From NCBI GenBank assembly GCA_029948255.1, contig JALIZF010001015.1:1-64000 (forward strand): DNA of 64,000 bases, in the 5' to 3' direction. The notes beneath the pieces were generated by a model. That model ran no database searches and was not told where the DNA came from. It saw only the letters and a list, made by a program, of their open reading frames with translations. Shown here in pieces: positions 1-12,134 of this stretch. Each line of letters starts with the position of its first letter. The first letter of the stretch is position 1. The position numbers and the translations under genes were made by a program. Source of the stretch: Telmatactis stephensoni (Eukaryota; Cnidaria; Anthozoa; Actiniaria; Isophelliidae).

Positions 1-2498
1 TGGTTTTATTGAATGCACTCTAACAACTCAACTAGAGTTAATTAAGCTTATCTTGCTAACCGACCGCAATAAACTCCATTCGGGTTAATTTGAATTTGAA
101 GAGTTCCTTTCTTAATTTTTCATAAAGTTTTGTTACTTGAAATTAAGTTTAATCATAGTTAATCACATGTTGCTGAAGGCAATATCAACTTTGTCCACTT
201 ACCAGCTCCACAGCTAACTTCGAAATGTTGCCAGGATGCAGTCCACCGCCGGTTATTGTTGGTCGAAAAGCGGGAAAAAACGCGCGCGCTCCAACTTTTG
301 GCGGTAAACGCTTCACTTCCGTCATTACTGTAACATTTACTTCGGTTATCAATTTCGTTCGATCCGCTGGTCATGATCATGGGGGAATGGGTTCTAGCCG
401 GTTTGCTTCGTGGCATTCTTCGTTAAAACATAATTTGTGGCATTTATTAAGCTTTGTTTTTGGTATATTTTGTCAAGTAAGTAACTGTTTCTGGTCAGAC
501 CCTTAAACTATCTTATTCCTTGGACATTTTGGAAGAGGATGTGATATTTCAAGACAAATTTTGCTACGAAAGACGTCAATTTGTGAGACTAATATGTTCG
601 TTTGACTAAATAGCTCCTCGCGACATTTTAATTTAATAATCAACAAGGAAACAAGAAACCAAGAAAAAAGGTTAATATGGATATCTTATGCAGTCATTCA
701 AGAAATGTTACTTTTCTTTACTACATGTGACTTCCAGAATGCTTTGCCGACATTGCAATACGAATATATATTAAGAGATTTTCAAAATATGCCCATACAT
801 ACGTCCAAGTACCCCTTTAGTGGGTAACGTTTGTTTCACAGGTTTATGAAAAGTACTCTAATGTAATTCAGCCTTGGTCTGCTAGATTTTTATTAATAAT
901 TAACTACCTATCTAGTATCTATCTAAGAGTCGGGAGTCGTCTGCATCAGTTAAGTGTATAACGTATAGAGTGTCGACTTAAAAAAAATCAATTGCGGTTT
1001 ATAAAACACAAGTTATATTTTATTTCAAAAACACAAGTTTTTTTATATTTGGAAATACACATATAATGGAACTTGACATTAATTGATAATTCTTTTTCAT
1101 ATATATAATAAAACTGTAACAAACTTGAATTCCAAGTGTGCATATCCTGTTGGTGCACATTTTATTATGAAGCATCCTAATTAGGCTACATGCATTTCTT
1201 CGAAAAAAGCATCACTTACGTTATTTACAAAGGGTAATGCATTGCCTGCTACGAAAAACAAGATGCAAACCCGGGAAAAACATTTCGAAATTGTATAGTC
1301 CCGGACCAATGCACATGCATGATAGCCCTGGGGGTAAGAGCATTACGAAAGATAAGCTTAAGATTATAATGAGAAGCAAATTGACATGATTATATATTCG
1401 GAATCCTATAGATTATTATTGCAACATAGAGATTAAATTCCATGCAATGACATCATCAAACTGAAATTAAAAACAACAAACAATGATTGATAATGATTCT
1501 TCAAACAATAAAAGCTACCTTGACAGCTGAGATCATACTGATTGTTTTAATATAAACATAATAATCAAACAAATATAAAGAATGAAAAATAAAGAGTTTT
1601 GAATTTTTGCTTTTATGCAGATTTCAAATATGTAAAGAAAAAGTATTAGTCCCAGACTGGTTTTTGAGATATTTACTCGAGAATGAGAAGCACTTTTGAG
1701 AGTTTTGGAAGAAAAAAAAGCGGGAAACTAGAGGTAAACATAAAAAAATCACAAAATCACAAACAAGAATAGAATTGAATCAATTTTCCCACAAAACACC
1801 TACTTTACACTTTATTAAGCAAATCTAAATAAGATTGTTGAGCTATGTTATTGCAAAACACGAAAAAATGCTTTTCGTTTTAGATTTCACAGCGCCAGTT
1901 CGACCAACAAACTGCGAGCAAAAAACACAAAGAAATAATTTTTTGCATGTTTGAGTAATCAGAATTTTTTTAAATCTTGCAAAAAGATTGATCTTTACCT
2001 GCTTTTCCCAATAAAAAGAAGAAAAATGTAGAGTCCCGCGCAAAAAATGTGAGTTTTGGCTTGTTGAAGAAGGAACTTTGAAGATTTTTCGAAGGTTTCT
2101 TTTAACGACTAATTCAGTGGCATGCGCTCGCAGACATCGCGGGCTCGGAGCTCGCGCTCATTTAGCATTCCAAAGTAGTCAGTTACCTTAAACAACACAA
2201 TAAGAATGCCTCTAGTAATTAACAAGAAAAGCAATAATTACAATTATAATCATGAAAATGATAAATAATGATTCATGATGATATTGATGATGATGATAAA
2301 TAATGATTCATGATGATAGTGATGATTATCATAATCATAATGTGGATGGTTCAATGTGGAATATGGATGGATATTTTATGAGTCAAAATACAAGTTGGCG
2401 AGTAAAAATATCCACCTGTATTCTACATCAAACTGTCTAATAACTTCTTTCTTTCTTTTTTATTTTTTGAATATGGAGGCGAAACCAGGATTGCTATA
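1..2498. other. AT-rich stretch without a recognisable gene
   Basis: I find no ORF with a recognisable domain and no convincing exon on either strand. Short ORFs around 159-506 and 1843-2043 have no family resemblance. A stretch near 731-760 resembles the arm of the inverted-repeat element at 2900-3386, so part of this interval is probably old repeat. Around 2250-2340 there is an imperfect GATGAT/AATGAT-rich run. Confidence 0.5.
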
Positions 2499-2644
2499 TT
2501 GAATAAATCGAGACATGTTCTCTGGTTCATGTAATGTCCCATTGTAATGCACATAGTTCATTCTTGATAAAGATCTTAGATCGAAAAGTCGAAAGCTTTT
2601 AGTAAAAAACAGAAGAACCAGAGGACATGTCTCGATTTATTCAA
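2499..2644. repeat. Hairpin repeat with about 30-bp arms
   Basis: Bases 2499-2528 and 2615-2644 are inverted copies with one mismatch; the arm reads TTGAATAAATCGAGACATGT onward. The loop of about 86 bases contains a GATCTTAGATCGAAAAGTCG segment of a kind common in invertebrate repeats. A small palindromic MITE or a foldback end of an older element are both possible. Confidence 0.6.
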
Positions 2645-2899
2645 CTTATTTATTATCCAACTTATAAAAAAAAGGTTTGTTGATTTTTTGGCATAAAGTT
2701 GTCGAATTTTATAGACAAAGAAAAAAAAAACATTGGATATATATATTTTTGCTCATTCCAGTCTTATCTGTGCATTAATTTTTACAAGTTGGATAATAAT
2801 ATCTACTATTCCCTGTTTTTCTGGCATTAGGTTTAACAAATAGGGTGCAAAATATAAATACATAAATAAACATATAAAAACAATAAAACCTCTATTCTG

Positions 2900-3386
2900 A
2901 ATAGCTGATTTGCATGATGTCATTTCTTTACTACCAAATCCAGAATGCTGTGCTTATTTTATTTCTTATGTATAGTATAAAGAACGAGAGAGAGTGTTTT
3001 ATCGGATATAAAGATCCGAGCCATAGGCGAGGATCTTTATACCGATAAAACAGGATCTTGAGTTCTTTATACGGCTTAAAAAACTCCAACACATATTAGA
3101 GTAGTTCTCTAAAAGAAATTCAAAAATATCTTCATTTATCTTGGAGAAAATCGAGGTTAAAGTTGATGTACATTAGGCTGAATCTTTATCAGATATAAAG
3201 ACACTCGTCACGGTGGCGATTTTCATTGTGTTTGCCTTATGAATTATTAATGAGTTTTTAAATGAGATTTATTAATCCATTATAATCCCTCAATACAATA
3301 GGTACTAATGATCTCACAAAAGCAACGTCGGCAAAGCATTCTGGATTTGGTAGTAAAGAAACGCCATAATGCAAATCGGCTATTGC
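2900..3386. mobile_element. Non-autonomous DNA transposon (MITE-like) with about 49-bp terminal inverted repeats
   Basis: Bases 2900-2949 and 3336-3384 are imperfect inverted repeats of about 49 bp; both contain CTTTACTACCAAATCCAGAA or its complement. Between them is a further palindromic block (about 3000-3050) in which a GATAAAGATC-like motif appears in both orientations. There is no coding capacity. No clear target-site duplication was found, so the superfamily is open. An arm-like sequence at 731-760 suggests a second, partial copy. Confidence 0.55.
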
Positions 3387-3904
3387 TATACCTTCTATCT
3401 AAATTAGATAAGATATAATCAATTATAGATTAATATATTGTATAAAATAAATACTTGAATTACATGGGATCCACAAATAAATGAACAAATTACGAGATGC
3501 ATTATAAAAGGATAAATGAATAAGTTAACATTGAAGTATTACTAAATGGTTATGCGCGTGTTTGAGTGAATGAGATATTCATCACTGCAAAGGCTAATCA
3601 TGGGTGGCATAGTGGTTTCACTGGTCACTTCTCACTGCTGTTCTTGGTTCAAGTTCTGGCTCGAACATAGATCATATTGAGTTGAGTTTGTTTGATGTGA
3701 TGTTCTTTCCTTGACACAAGGATTTCCCTCTGGTTTATCCAGTTTTACTCGCTCAATAAAAATTAGCATGACAGTGAGGAATATTTTGCTGGATAAAATA
3801 TTCGATGTACAGGTAGTAAGTGTGAGTTCCAGCAGACAAAAGACTCTGTAGATATGCTGACGTGAAATGTAAAAAAAATTTATAAATAAAAAAACAATAT
3901 TAAT

Positions 3905-4064
3905 AATAATAACTTTAACAATACTAATTATTATAATAATAATAATAATAATTATAACAATAATAATGATAATAATAATAATAGTCATAATAATACTAAC
4001 AATAGTAATAATACTAACAATAATTATAATGATGATGATGATGATGATGATGATAATGATAATG
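3905..4064. repeat. TAA/TAC and GAT trinucleotide microsatellites
   Basis: Impure TAA and TAC repeats grade into an uninterrupted run of GAT near 4030-4054. The poly-isoleucine and poly-methionine ORFs in this interval are artefacts of the repeat. Confidence 0.85.
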
Positions 4065-4066
4065 AT

Positions 4067-4778
4067 GGCCACAAAGGCCAATCAGACATTCATAGCCACA
4101 CAGGCCAATCACATATCCTTACCCACAAAGGGTATTTGGATACAAATTTACCAGATTTCAAACTGCAATATGTCTAAGGTTTTGATCGTTTGAACTGTTT
4201 TTGTTTCATTTGTCGGAGACAATTCATTGACAAATTACAAATTTCACGAAAAATTCAGGACCAGAGTTGTCAAAAACTTGACTTCATCAGTACATTAAAT
4301 CTACATGTAGCATATTTCCAAAATGTAATCAAAACAAAATATTTTTTCAAATTGACAAATTTTGACAAATGTTGTTGACTGCAAATATTGATTTATTTGT
4401 TTCCTTTTTTGATGTATTTTTCTTAGGACTCCGTAATAAAGGATTATTAAATGAGCGCAAGGTCTGTACAAAGGAATAACAGAGGTCTTGAATGTACGGC
4501 CTAATGTCGCAGACCATAGCAAAGACAGAGGTCTGATATTTCTCTGTAGAGACTGAGCAAGCGAGTTTAATAATTCTTTTATTATATGACTTAAATAAAG
4601 CCATATTTCCAAACAAGAATTAGGATTCAACGCTTCAAAGAACACATGGGTAACCATGGGTAGCCAGTCTGGATAATAAGAAATATTTCAAAAGCTATTA
4701 AAGAATAGTTTTTGCAATTTGAAATCGGGTAATAGCCACACAGGCCAATCAGATATTCAGAGCCACACAGGCCCATCA
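4067..4778 (+). repeat. Four dispersed copies of an 18-bp motif
   Basis: AGCCACACAGGCCAATCA or a close variant occurs at about 4067-4084, 4094-4111, 4734-4751 and 4761-4778. Two pairs flank a 620-bp AT-rich segment that has no recognisable gene. This could be the edge repeat of an insertion just left of the Helitron, or a decayed tandem array interrupted by other sequence. Confidence 0.5.
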
Positions 4779-4838
4779 TCTATACAAACAAAACCTATGC
4801 AAACACAATAACTTTCTACGTAATATAATATTTACAAT

Positions 4839-7420
4839 TCAATGAACTGGTGTAGACTGAGCCCAGTCTACAAGTCTACGGAAAGTAGACTCATCATATG
4901 CTGCAGCTAAACTTTCTCGGTGACGACATTCTACAGCAAGGGAATGCAGCCTTTGGATTTCTGCTGATCTTGAACGAGTAGTTGGAGTGTTTACTGCATG
5001 AAACCTGTCTTCATTAATCAGCACATCTTCATGGAAAGCAAAGTCAGGGTCCCTGTCAGGTCCTCCAGCTGACTTGGCTCTTGACAATGCAACATAAAAG
5101 GCTCCAGGATTTTTGGCTTCAAAGGCATGGTTTCCAGGATGAATGACTACATATCGAAAGGCTTCACCTTCACCAACAGTCATTCCTTGGCATTTATGAA
5201 TTGTTGTACCCCATGACAGTCATAGTGGAATCTGTAAGCGTTTGCATCGACATCCACACTCAGTCGTCCTGCTAATAGGTACGATTGGTACAATGGTCGG
5301 ATGATCTTCGAGAAAGACTGGACCTCTGTATCCACTGAAGTTCACCAATACAAAGTCTGGCTGAGGTGATGGATCGTCAGTAGGCCTTCGACCACCAAGA
5401 TAAACAACATCTACTACAGTGCCAACTGCACCATTGAACAGTCCCCATTCAGCCTTGATGTTTGTCACAAGCATGACCTTGCTGTCACGGCAAAGATAAA
5501 GAAGTTGAAGCAATCCTCCTGCTTTGTTGCTATCGGCCTTTTGAGCATGTTTGCCATTGTTTACTGCTTTAATCTTTGCCACAGGATGTCCAGGTTGACG
5601 ATTACAACTTTTTCTTGTTACGTTCCCACTCCAAGCGATGTGTCGGAAACACAAAGAGACCATGATCATCCATTCTTTGCAGTAGCTGTTCTCCATGACT
5701 CCTTAGTAGATTGTGCCACTGGAATCCTTGGAGCCAACGTACTTGTTCAGGTGTATTGCTATAGGATCTCATTGACATCAGTACTTCTCTTAGCTCTATT
5801 TCAGATTCGGACTGTCTTACATTCTGAGTAAGTTCCACAGCACTATCAAAGGTTGTCCACACCAACCGACCATGGTTTGAAGGTCCACTGCGAGCGTCAG
5901 GGACATACACAGGAGTATCACAGACAGGGGGTAACTGCATGTCATCTCCCATCATCACAATAACTGGAATGCCTCCCCAAAGCTCTTCAGATGAATTTCC
6001 TCTATTCATGCCATATCGTGCATGTTGTTCCATCCATCCCATTGTAATGCGTCCAAACATTGATCGTTTGTCTCCAATTAGTACTTTCAAGTTTTGACAT
6101 TTGGTCTGGATTCTTTCTAGAACGACTCCAGATGGTATCGACAGCTCGTTACAAGATCGTCCTCCTGTTGGCAGTGATAAAAAGCTGTGGGCAGTAGCAC
6201 CATCCACTAGATAAGCTGAGTTTCCTGTCGGGGTAATCACTTGTATGCATTCATTTATTCCAAACACCTGCCGTACCAGTCGTTGTAAACACTTGATCAC
6301 ATAAGACTTTCCAGTACCACCAACACCAGATACCACAAGCCGCAATGGTGAGTAATCACGAGGACTCTCCACAAAATTGTACAAGGTGTGCAATACTAGG
6401 CTCACTATAGATCTCTGTTCTTCATTCAGTGTGAAGGGGCATACATCTGGCAAATTAACATTTGTGCTTGTAGAACTCCCTTCCTCATTTGCTTCTACAC
6501 AATCTTGAAGCCACGTCTTAACTTGTTGAACTTCAGGTAGTGGCATGGAGGTGTTGCTCCAGTCAAACTGATCGCCACCATCATCATATTGGAATTCACG
6601 CTCAATTCCTTCAAATTGATGATTCAAGCCTGCATAAACGTCAACCCAATCTGGCTGTTCTTCAGCGTCAGAGGCATCTTCATCATCATCTTCCTCATAT
6701 TGCTCCTCAGGTTCGGGGTTTGCTGCTGCTTGTTGAGCTTTCAGCACTTGCGCTTTGACAAAAGAGGGGCAATCATCACTATCGAGAAATCTTTCAAAAC
6801 AGTCAAGCCAAGATTCATCATCTCTATTCACTTCATGAATGTGAAACCAGCTTGGAAAATGCAGCAACATCATTGTACGGCAGTAATCCTCACAAAGTGG
6901 CCATGTTGCATACGTCGCACCACCACTTACTAAAGATACTTTTCCATTTTGGGATGCGTACTCGTACCAGGAACACCGTTGATCATGTGGTCTTGCTAAA
7001 TACCTATCCAGTGAACTGCTTGTTGTTGCTGTGTCACCATTTTGTTCCAAACGTCTCAAACCTGTCATTGATAAGTAGGAAAACTGTCTGCTGCAACGCC
7101 ACAGTGCCAAACCACTTAGTTCAAATGATGCTTCTGGTCCACTGATGTCTCTTCTTCCATGTTTTCATCAGCAGCTTTGCACAAATGGACCTTCCTGGTA
7201 TTTCGTCAGCAGAATCTGTTGTATTCACCATGTCTTTAAACAGGTCGATGGTTGCAGCAGTTGGTTCGTTGTCTTTACAGGCATATCCACACACATAGTC
7301 AGTCACAGCTATGATTTCATTTGCACTTGGGTAGTCTGGATGGGAATTAGATACAATCAAACTAACATCTCCATTAGCTCTCCATGACTGCAACTGATAT
7401 CTGGAATGCTGAATCACACG
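4839..7420 (-). pseudogene. Helitron Pif1-like helicase portion, disrupted
   Basis: This is the C-terminal, DNA-unwinding half of a Helitron RepHel protein, which in this family drives rolling-circle transposition. Walker A (GVGGTGKS) lies near 6305-6330 and the MGDDMQLPPV helicase motif near 5930-5960. The late TIHKCQGMT motif is near 5185-5205, followed by the ALSRAK motif. An acidic linker (EEDDDEDASDAEE) lies near 6650-6710. Reading frames change near 7115 and 5610, and there is an in-frame TGA near 5218. The frame runs up to 7420, where a LINE interrupts it, and resumes at 12418. The Walker B position reads GDKRSMFG rather than the usual DEKSMIG-like form, another sign of decay. Confidence 0.85.
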
Positions 7421-7436
7421 AAGCAGTGAAGCAGTG

Positions 7437-9227
7437 ATGGAGAGCGGACGTGTCACCAGGGCTAAGAGCCAATTTCTAGACAAAACTCAAAGCAACCTTG
7501 AATTCAACAGAAAAGAAAATAGGCTTATCTGGAATGGCAGTGTGGATGATCTGGAAAAATTTCTCACGTATAATATCAATGAGATGAATGGAGATAACAG
7601 CATATTAACGTTGAACACAAATGCTAAACGCACTATGTTCAAATGCTCTATGGCTACGGTAAACTTCTTCCCTACTACTAAAACCCTTCAATTACAAGGA
7701 AAATCAGCCTGTGACTTAAGAAATAGACTGATTGAGCTTCACAATTGCAGCAATGAACGGAACTGCAGTGACAATCCGGCCGAGTTTCAAGCACCCAACT
7801 TTGACGAAACTCTAGCTATGGGGAGCGAGTTTCAAGCACCTAACTTTGTCGAAACCATCGACGACTCGGAATATGGATTAAATGAGTTAGAAAGTTTTAT
7901 TGACTCTGCAGTAGAAGAGGCCAGCAAGGATCATTCAAACTTTGTGTCTAATATTGACTACGGGGATGAAGTAAGGGAGATTTGGAAGGCCACTGATGTA
8001 ATTAATTCTAAAATCAATGTTATCGTCGAAGAAAAATCTGCATTTCCAACAAGCCCAACTAAAAGCCCTGAGGAGTTACTAACTATTGAAAACCTTTCAA
8101 GCGAGAATGATCTGTTGAAAGGAAAACTGCTTGAAATGGAAATAGAGCTACAAAGAACAAAAGAAGAGAATCTTAGCCTCATTACGGCTATAAAGCTACT
8201 TAGCAATAATTCGTCAGAGCCTACTAAAACAACAGAGGAAGATAATAGCCCAAGATCTTATAATCGTCCGAAGCTTCTCTTTACTTTTCCCGCAGAAATG
8301 TGTCCTCTAGAAACTAGTAATCGGATTGAGGTGCCACAGGAAGTTAGCGAAAACCAATCCTCAAGTAAATCCCTCGACAATCAAATCGACGACTATAGAG
8401 CTAAACAGAAAAACACTTATGAGAAAATTATAGGATCGACAGCCGGACATAGAGCCTCCAAGAATGATATTCCTACAAATTCAATTGATCAACAACCTTC
8501 CAGAGCTGTTAGTAGTACTACACAGAAACCATGTGGATCAATGAAGGAAATCAATAACACACTAAAAGCGGGTGAGAAGGAGACCACACAATCTAAGCAA
8601 TCGAAGAAACGTAAGAAACGGAAGTCAAAGAAAATTGCCGGTACTGCTGACACCATCGAGACGAATACTGTAAGAGATGCGAGTGTCCCGATAACCTCTG
8701 AAAATAGTCCAGTCACTGATAGCACAAGTGTTTCAAATACATCAGTCATAATCGGCGACTCTATGCTAAAGTATATTCAGGGCTGGAAACTCGGAAAACA
8801 AGTTGGCCACAGAGTGGTTGTTAAATCCTTTGCAGGCGCAACAACCTCTGACATGTCGCACTATGTGAAGCCGACGATTGCTAAAAATCCTGATGAAATC
8901 TTACTACATGTTGGCACCAACGACGTAGGCAAGCTACAGCCCCAAGAAATTGCTGAAAACATTGTTGATTTAGCGCGTTTTATTACGAACGAATCTGTTT
9001 CTCGAGTGGTGGTATCTGAACTTATTACAAGGGCTGATGATTCATCTAAAGAAGCTGTCAAAGAAGTAAATAGAAGACTTCGCCAGTTTTGTGGTCAACG
9101 AGGCTACAGCATCATCCGTCACGATAATATAACCACTGCTGAACTTAATAGAGGAGGACTGCATTTAACTGAGGCAGGTACAAAAACAATGTTTAATAAT
9201 TTTGCCAATTATTTAAGTAAGCATTGA
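7437..9227 (+). CDS. CR1/L2-type LINE ORF1 protein with SGNH esterase domain
   Basis: About 596 residues from the ATG at 7437; an upstream GTG at 7434 is less likely. The N-terminal 100 residues form a small domain also seen at the start of the copies at 22736 and 48147. The middle is acidic, then a leucine-rich segment around residues 215-260 could form a coiled coil, then a lysine-rich patch (KKRKKRKSKK) near 385-395. The C-terminal part is an SGNH hydrolase fold: GDSM near residue 439, HVGTNDV near 491 and GLHL near 574 match the catalytic blocks. In this clade the protein binds RNA and has esterase activity; that is family knowledge. It ends with TGA followed by C, and ORF2 continues in the same frame. 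Confidence 0.85.
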   Translation: MESGRVTRAKSQFLDKTQSNLEFNRKENRLIWNGSVDDLEKFLTYNINEMNGDNSILTLNTNAKRTMFKCSMATVNFFPTTKTLQLQGKSACDLRNRLIELHNCSNERNCSDNPAEFQAPNFDETLAMGSEFQAPNFVETIDDSEYGLNELESFIDSAVEEASKDHSNFVSNIDYGDEVREIWKATDVINSKINVIVEEKSAFPTSPTKSPEELLTIENLSSENDLLKGKLLEMEIELQRTKEENLSLITAIKLLSNNSSEPTKTTEEDNSPRSYNRPKLLFTFPAEMCPLETSNRIEVPQEVSENQSSSKSLDNQIDDYRAKQKNTYEKIIGSTAGHRASKNDIPTNSIDQQPSRAVSSTTQKPCGSMKEINNTLKAGEKETTQSKQSKKRKKRKSKKIAGTADTIETNTVRDASVPITSENSPVTDSTSVSNTSVIIGDSMLKYIQGWKLGKQVGHRVVVKSFAGATTSDMSHYVKPTIAKNPDEILLHVGTNDVGKLQPQEIAENIVDLARFITNESVSRVVVSELITRADDSSKEAVKEVNRRLRQFCGQRGYSIIRHDNITTAELNRGGLHLTEAGTKTMFNNFANYLSKH

Positions 9228-12134
9228 CCTTTATCTGTGCTCGGCCCAATCGAAAACCACGTAAACCTTGATACGTATGAATTTTTGCCGCCTAAACGTG
9301 GCTTTAAACTTGCCTCGTTGAATATCAATAGCTTGCTAGCTCATATCGAAGAATTGAGAGTTTTGCTTGCCGACCTTCCAATTGATGTGTTAGCTATTAA
9401 TGAAACTAAGCTCGATAGTACAGTGAACGATAATGAAGTTTATATCCCTGGATATGAAATAATACGTAGTGATCGCCATTTCAAAGGCAGATCTGGAGGA
9501 GGGGTATGCTTCTATATTCGTTCCACAATAAATTATTCAATTCGTTCAGATCTTTCTACTGAACTTGAAACCGTTACCATAGAAATCAGGAAGCCTAGAT
9601 CCAAGTCTTTTGTTGTCTCTACTTGGTATAGGCCACCTAATTCGCTGGTAGACACATTTAGGCTTTTTGAAGCGTTCATAGGTAAACTGGATTCCGAAAA
9701 TGTAGAATATTGGGTTTTGGGAGATCTGAATTGCAATATTAATGCTCATAACCCAGACAATGACACCAAATTACTGTTAAATATTGCGAATGTATATGGT
9801 ATGCACCAGCTAATATCTGAACCTACACGCATTACGGAAAAGTCGTCTACTTTAATTGATGTCATTTTTACGAATTGTCCAGATAGGGTGGTTTGCTCCG
9901 GTGTCTCTCACATTGGTATTAGTGATCACAGTCTCGTCTACGCCTTTCGTAAAGTATCTACTGATCTTTCTAATAAGGGTCACAATACTGTTTATTATCG
10001 GAAATTTAAGAATTTTGACTCTGTCGGCTTCCGTTATGATATTTTTCATCAAAATTGGGGCAGCATTGAAAATTGTGTTGACCCCAATGCAATGTGGGAA
10101 GCTTGGAAAACAATGTTTTTGCAATGTGTTGATAAGCATGCCCCACTGCGAGTTAAGCGCACTCGCGCGTTCAAATCACCATGGATCACACCTGAATTGA
10201 AAAAACGGATGCATGACAGAGACATTCTTAAATTAAAAGCATCAAAATCTAAAGATGCTTCCGATTGGCTTAAATTCAAGCAGTGCCGTAACCAATTAAA
10301 TATCGATATAAAACTAGCTAAGGAAACCTATTATAAGGATGCACTGCATGAAAATGAGGGGGATTCTCGTCAAACTTGGCGTATTGTAAATGAGCTCACA
10401 TCAAGGAAAACCGCAAATTCTAATATCAAAGAAATCCAAAATGAGGGTGAGTCTATTTATAATCCTCAACTCTTATCAGAAACCTTTAATACCCATTTCG
10501 CTACCATTGGTCCCAAACTCGCGAATGAAATTAAATCGGGCACAAATGGTATATCTCATTTACAATATGTTAAGGGTACTCAAGACCGCTTTCTACTTAA
10601 CAATACAAATCCCTCAAAAGTGTTTTTGCTACTATCGAAACTTTGTAAATCTAAGGCAACTGGCCTTGACAAGATTTCAGCAAGACTGCTACGTGAAAGT
10701 GCAGACTTGATCGCCAATTCACTTTGCTCTATTTTTAATCGCTCAATAAATTCAGGTGTGTTCCCCGATGAGTGGAAATGCTGTAAAGTTATTCCACTTT
10801 TTAAACAGGGGGCTCGCTCTGATCTTAATAATTATCGTCCCATTTCAATTATACCCGTCGTAGCGAAAGTTTTCGAGCGAATTATATACGATCAGATTTA
10901 CGATTACCTCACTAAAAATGGGTTGTTATCAGATCAACAATCTGGTTTCCGTTCCCTTCATTCTACGGTTACCGCTTTGCTTGAGGTAACGAATGACTGG
11001 GCTTACAATATTGACAAAGGCAGTGTCAACGCAGTAGTTTTCTTGGATTTGAAAAAAGCGTTTGACACTGTCGATCACCATATTCTTTTATCTAAATTAC
11101 ATGAATATGGCGTACAAGGAATTTCTCATTGTTGGTTTCGTTCTTATCTGGATAGTCGTAAACAAAAATGTTTCGTAAATGGTTCGCTCTCTAACAGCCA
11201 ATCAGTAACTTGTGGGATTCCACAGGGAACAATTTTAGGGCCACTACTGTTTCTAATCTATATCAACGATCTCCCAAATTGTCTCTCAATTTCTAAGCCT
11301 CGAATGTACGCAGACGATACTCACTTAACCTTTGCCAGTAATTGTGTAGACACGATTAATGAGGTCTTAAATCGCGATCTTGCTAAGGTCAATGAATGGC
11401 TTATCGCGAACAAATTAACATTAAATGCAAGCAAAACAGAATTTATGTTAATCGGATCAAGACAAAGGTTAAGTACTTTTGACAAATCTCCTAGCCTTTC
11501 AATTGATGATAAATCTATAAAGCAAGTTTCTAGCACTAAATCCCTTGGTGTGCACATTGACGAAAATCTCTCTTGGAATGTGCACATCGAGACAATTGCT
11601 AAGAAAATTGCATCTGGCCTGGGAGCTTTAAAGAGGTGTAGACGATTTGTTCCTCAAACCACGCTGCACTCTGTTTTCAGTGCCTTAATACAACCTCATT
11701 TTGATTATTGTAGTGTTGTTTGGGGACACTGTAATAAGACCCTTTCTGACAAACTACAAAAATTGCAAAACCGCGCTGCGCGTATTCTAACCTTTTCCAG
11801 CTATGACACAAATGCCGGACTTCTCTTTGAACGGCTCGGCTGGAAAAGATTGGAATCTCAAAGGCAAATACAAGAAGCAGTAATGGTGTACAAATCTCTT
11901 AACGGTCTTGTACCTACCTATTTGCAATCTATCTTTACTGATAGGAGTAATATAACTCAATACGAACTGAGAGACACCGTGGGCAAACTCGCTGTTCCTT
12001 TGCCCCGCACAAACTATCTAAAAAACAGTTTTAGTTACCAAGGTGCGGTGCTTTGGAACAGCTTACCACCTGATTTGCGGCAAGCACAAACTCTCAATGG
12101 TTTTCGAACTGGTTGCCGTCAGCATTTTTCTTAG
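9228..12134 (+). CDS. LINE ORF2: APE-type endonuclease and reverse transcriptase, with no AUG start
   Basis: The open frame starts straight after the ORF1 stop in the same frame. From the GTG at 9237 it gives 965 residues. Endonuclease blocks: LNINSL (about 28), NETKL (about 55), GGGVCFYIR (about 88), LGDLNCN (about 160) and GISDHS (about 227). Reverse transcriptase: FLDLKKAFDTVDH, GIPQGTILGPLLF and the catalytic YADD near residue 691. The C-terminus carries the VPLPRTNY and GAVLWNSLP blocks shared with the other copies here. The first in-frame Met codon is near residue 190, inside the endonuclease, so a functional product needs readthrough of the TGA, reinitiation or a non-AUG start. The frame is intact. 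Confidence 0.9.
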   Translation, partial: PLSVLGPIENHVNLDTYEFLPPKRGFKLASLNINSLLAHIEELRVLLADLPIDVLAINETKLDSTVNDNEVYIPGYEIIRSDRHFKGRSGGGVCFYIRSTINYSIRSDLSTELETVTIEIRKPRSKSFVVSTWYRPPNSLVDTFRLFEAFIGKLDSENVEYWVLGDLNCNINAHNPDNDTKLLLNIANVYGMHQLISEPTRITEKSSTLIDVIFTNCPDRVVCSGVSHIGISDHSLVYAFRKVSTDLSNKGHNTVYYRKFKNFDSVGFRYDIFHQNWGSIENCVDPNAMWEAWKTMFLQCVDKHAPLRVKRTRAFKSPWITPELKKRMHDRDILKLKASKSKDASDWLKFKQCRNQLNIDIKLAKETYYKDALHENEGDSRQTWRIVNELTSRKTANSNIKEIQNEGESIYNPQLLSETFNTHFATIGPKLANEIKSGTNGISHLQYVKGTQDRFLLNNTNPSKVFLLLSKLCKSKATGLDKISARLLRESADLIANSLCSIFNRSINSGVFPDEWKCCKVIPLFKQGARSDLNNYRPISIIPVVAKVFERIIYDQIYDYLTKNGLLSDQQSGFRSLHSTVTALLEVTNDWAYNIDKGSVNAVVFLDLKKAFDTVDHHILLSKLHEYGVQGISHCWFRSYLDSRKQKCFVNGSLSNSQSVTCGIPQGTILGPLLFLIYINDLPNCLSISKPRMYADDTHLTFASNCVDTINEVLNRDLAKVNEWLIANKLTLNASKTEFMLIGSRQRLSTFDKSPSLSIDDKSIKQVSSTKSLGVHIDENLSWNVHIETIAKKIASGLGALKRCRRFVPQTTLHSVFSALIQPHFDYCSVVWGHCNKTLSDKLQKLQNRAARILTFSSYDTNAGLLFERLGWKRLESQRQIQEAVMVYKSLNGLVPTYLQSIFTDRSNITQYELRDTVGKLAVPLPRTNYLKNSFSYQGAVLWNSLPPDLRQAQTLNGFRTGCRQHFS

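Noticed and set aside
3632..4193. Poly-isoleucine and poly-methionine ORFs
   Set aside because: They are translations of TAA and GAT microsatellites.
4301..4657. Overlapping minus-strand ORFs of 118 and 89 residues
   Set aside because: No splice context, domain or repeat-family match; composition is that of the surrounding AT-rich DNA.
9533..10279. Minus-strand ORFs within the LINE
   Set aside because: They are antisense to the intact ORF2 and have no domains.
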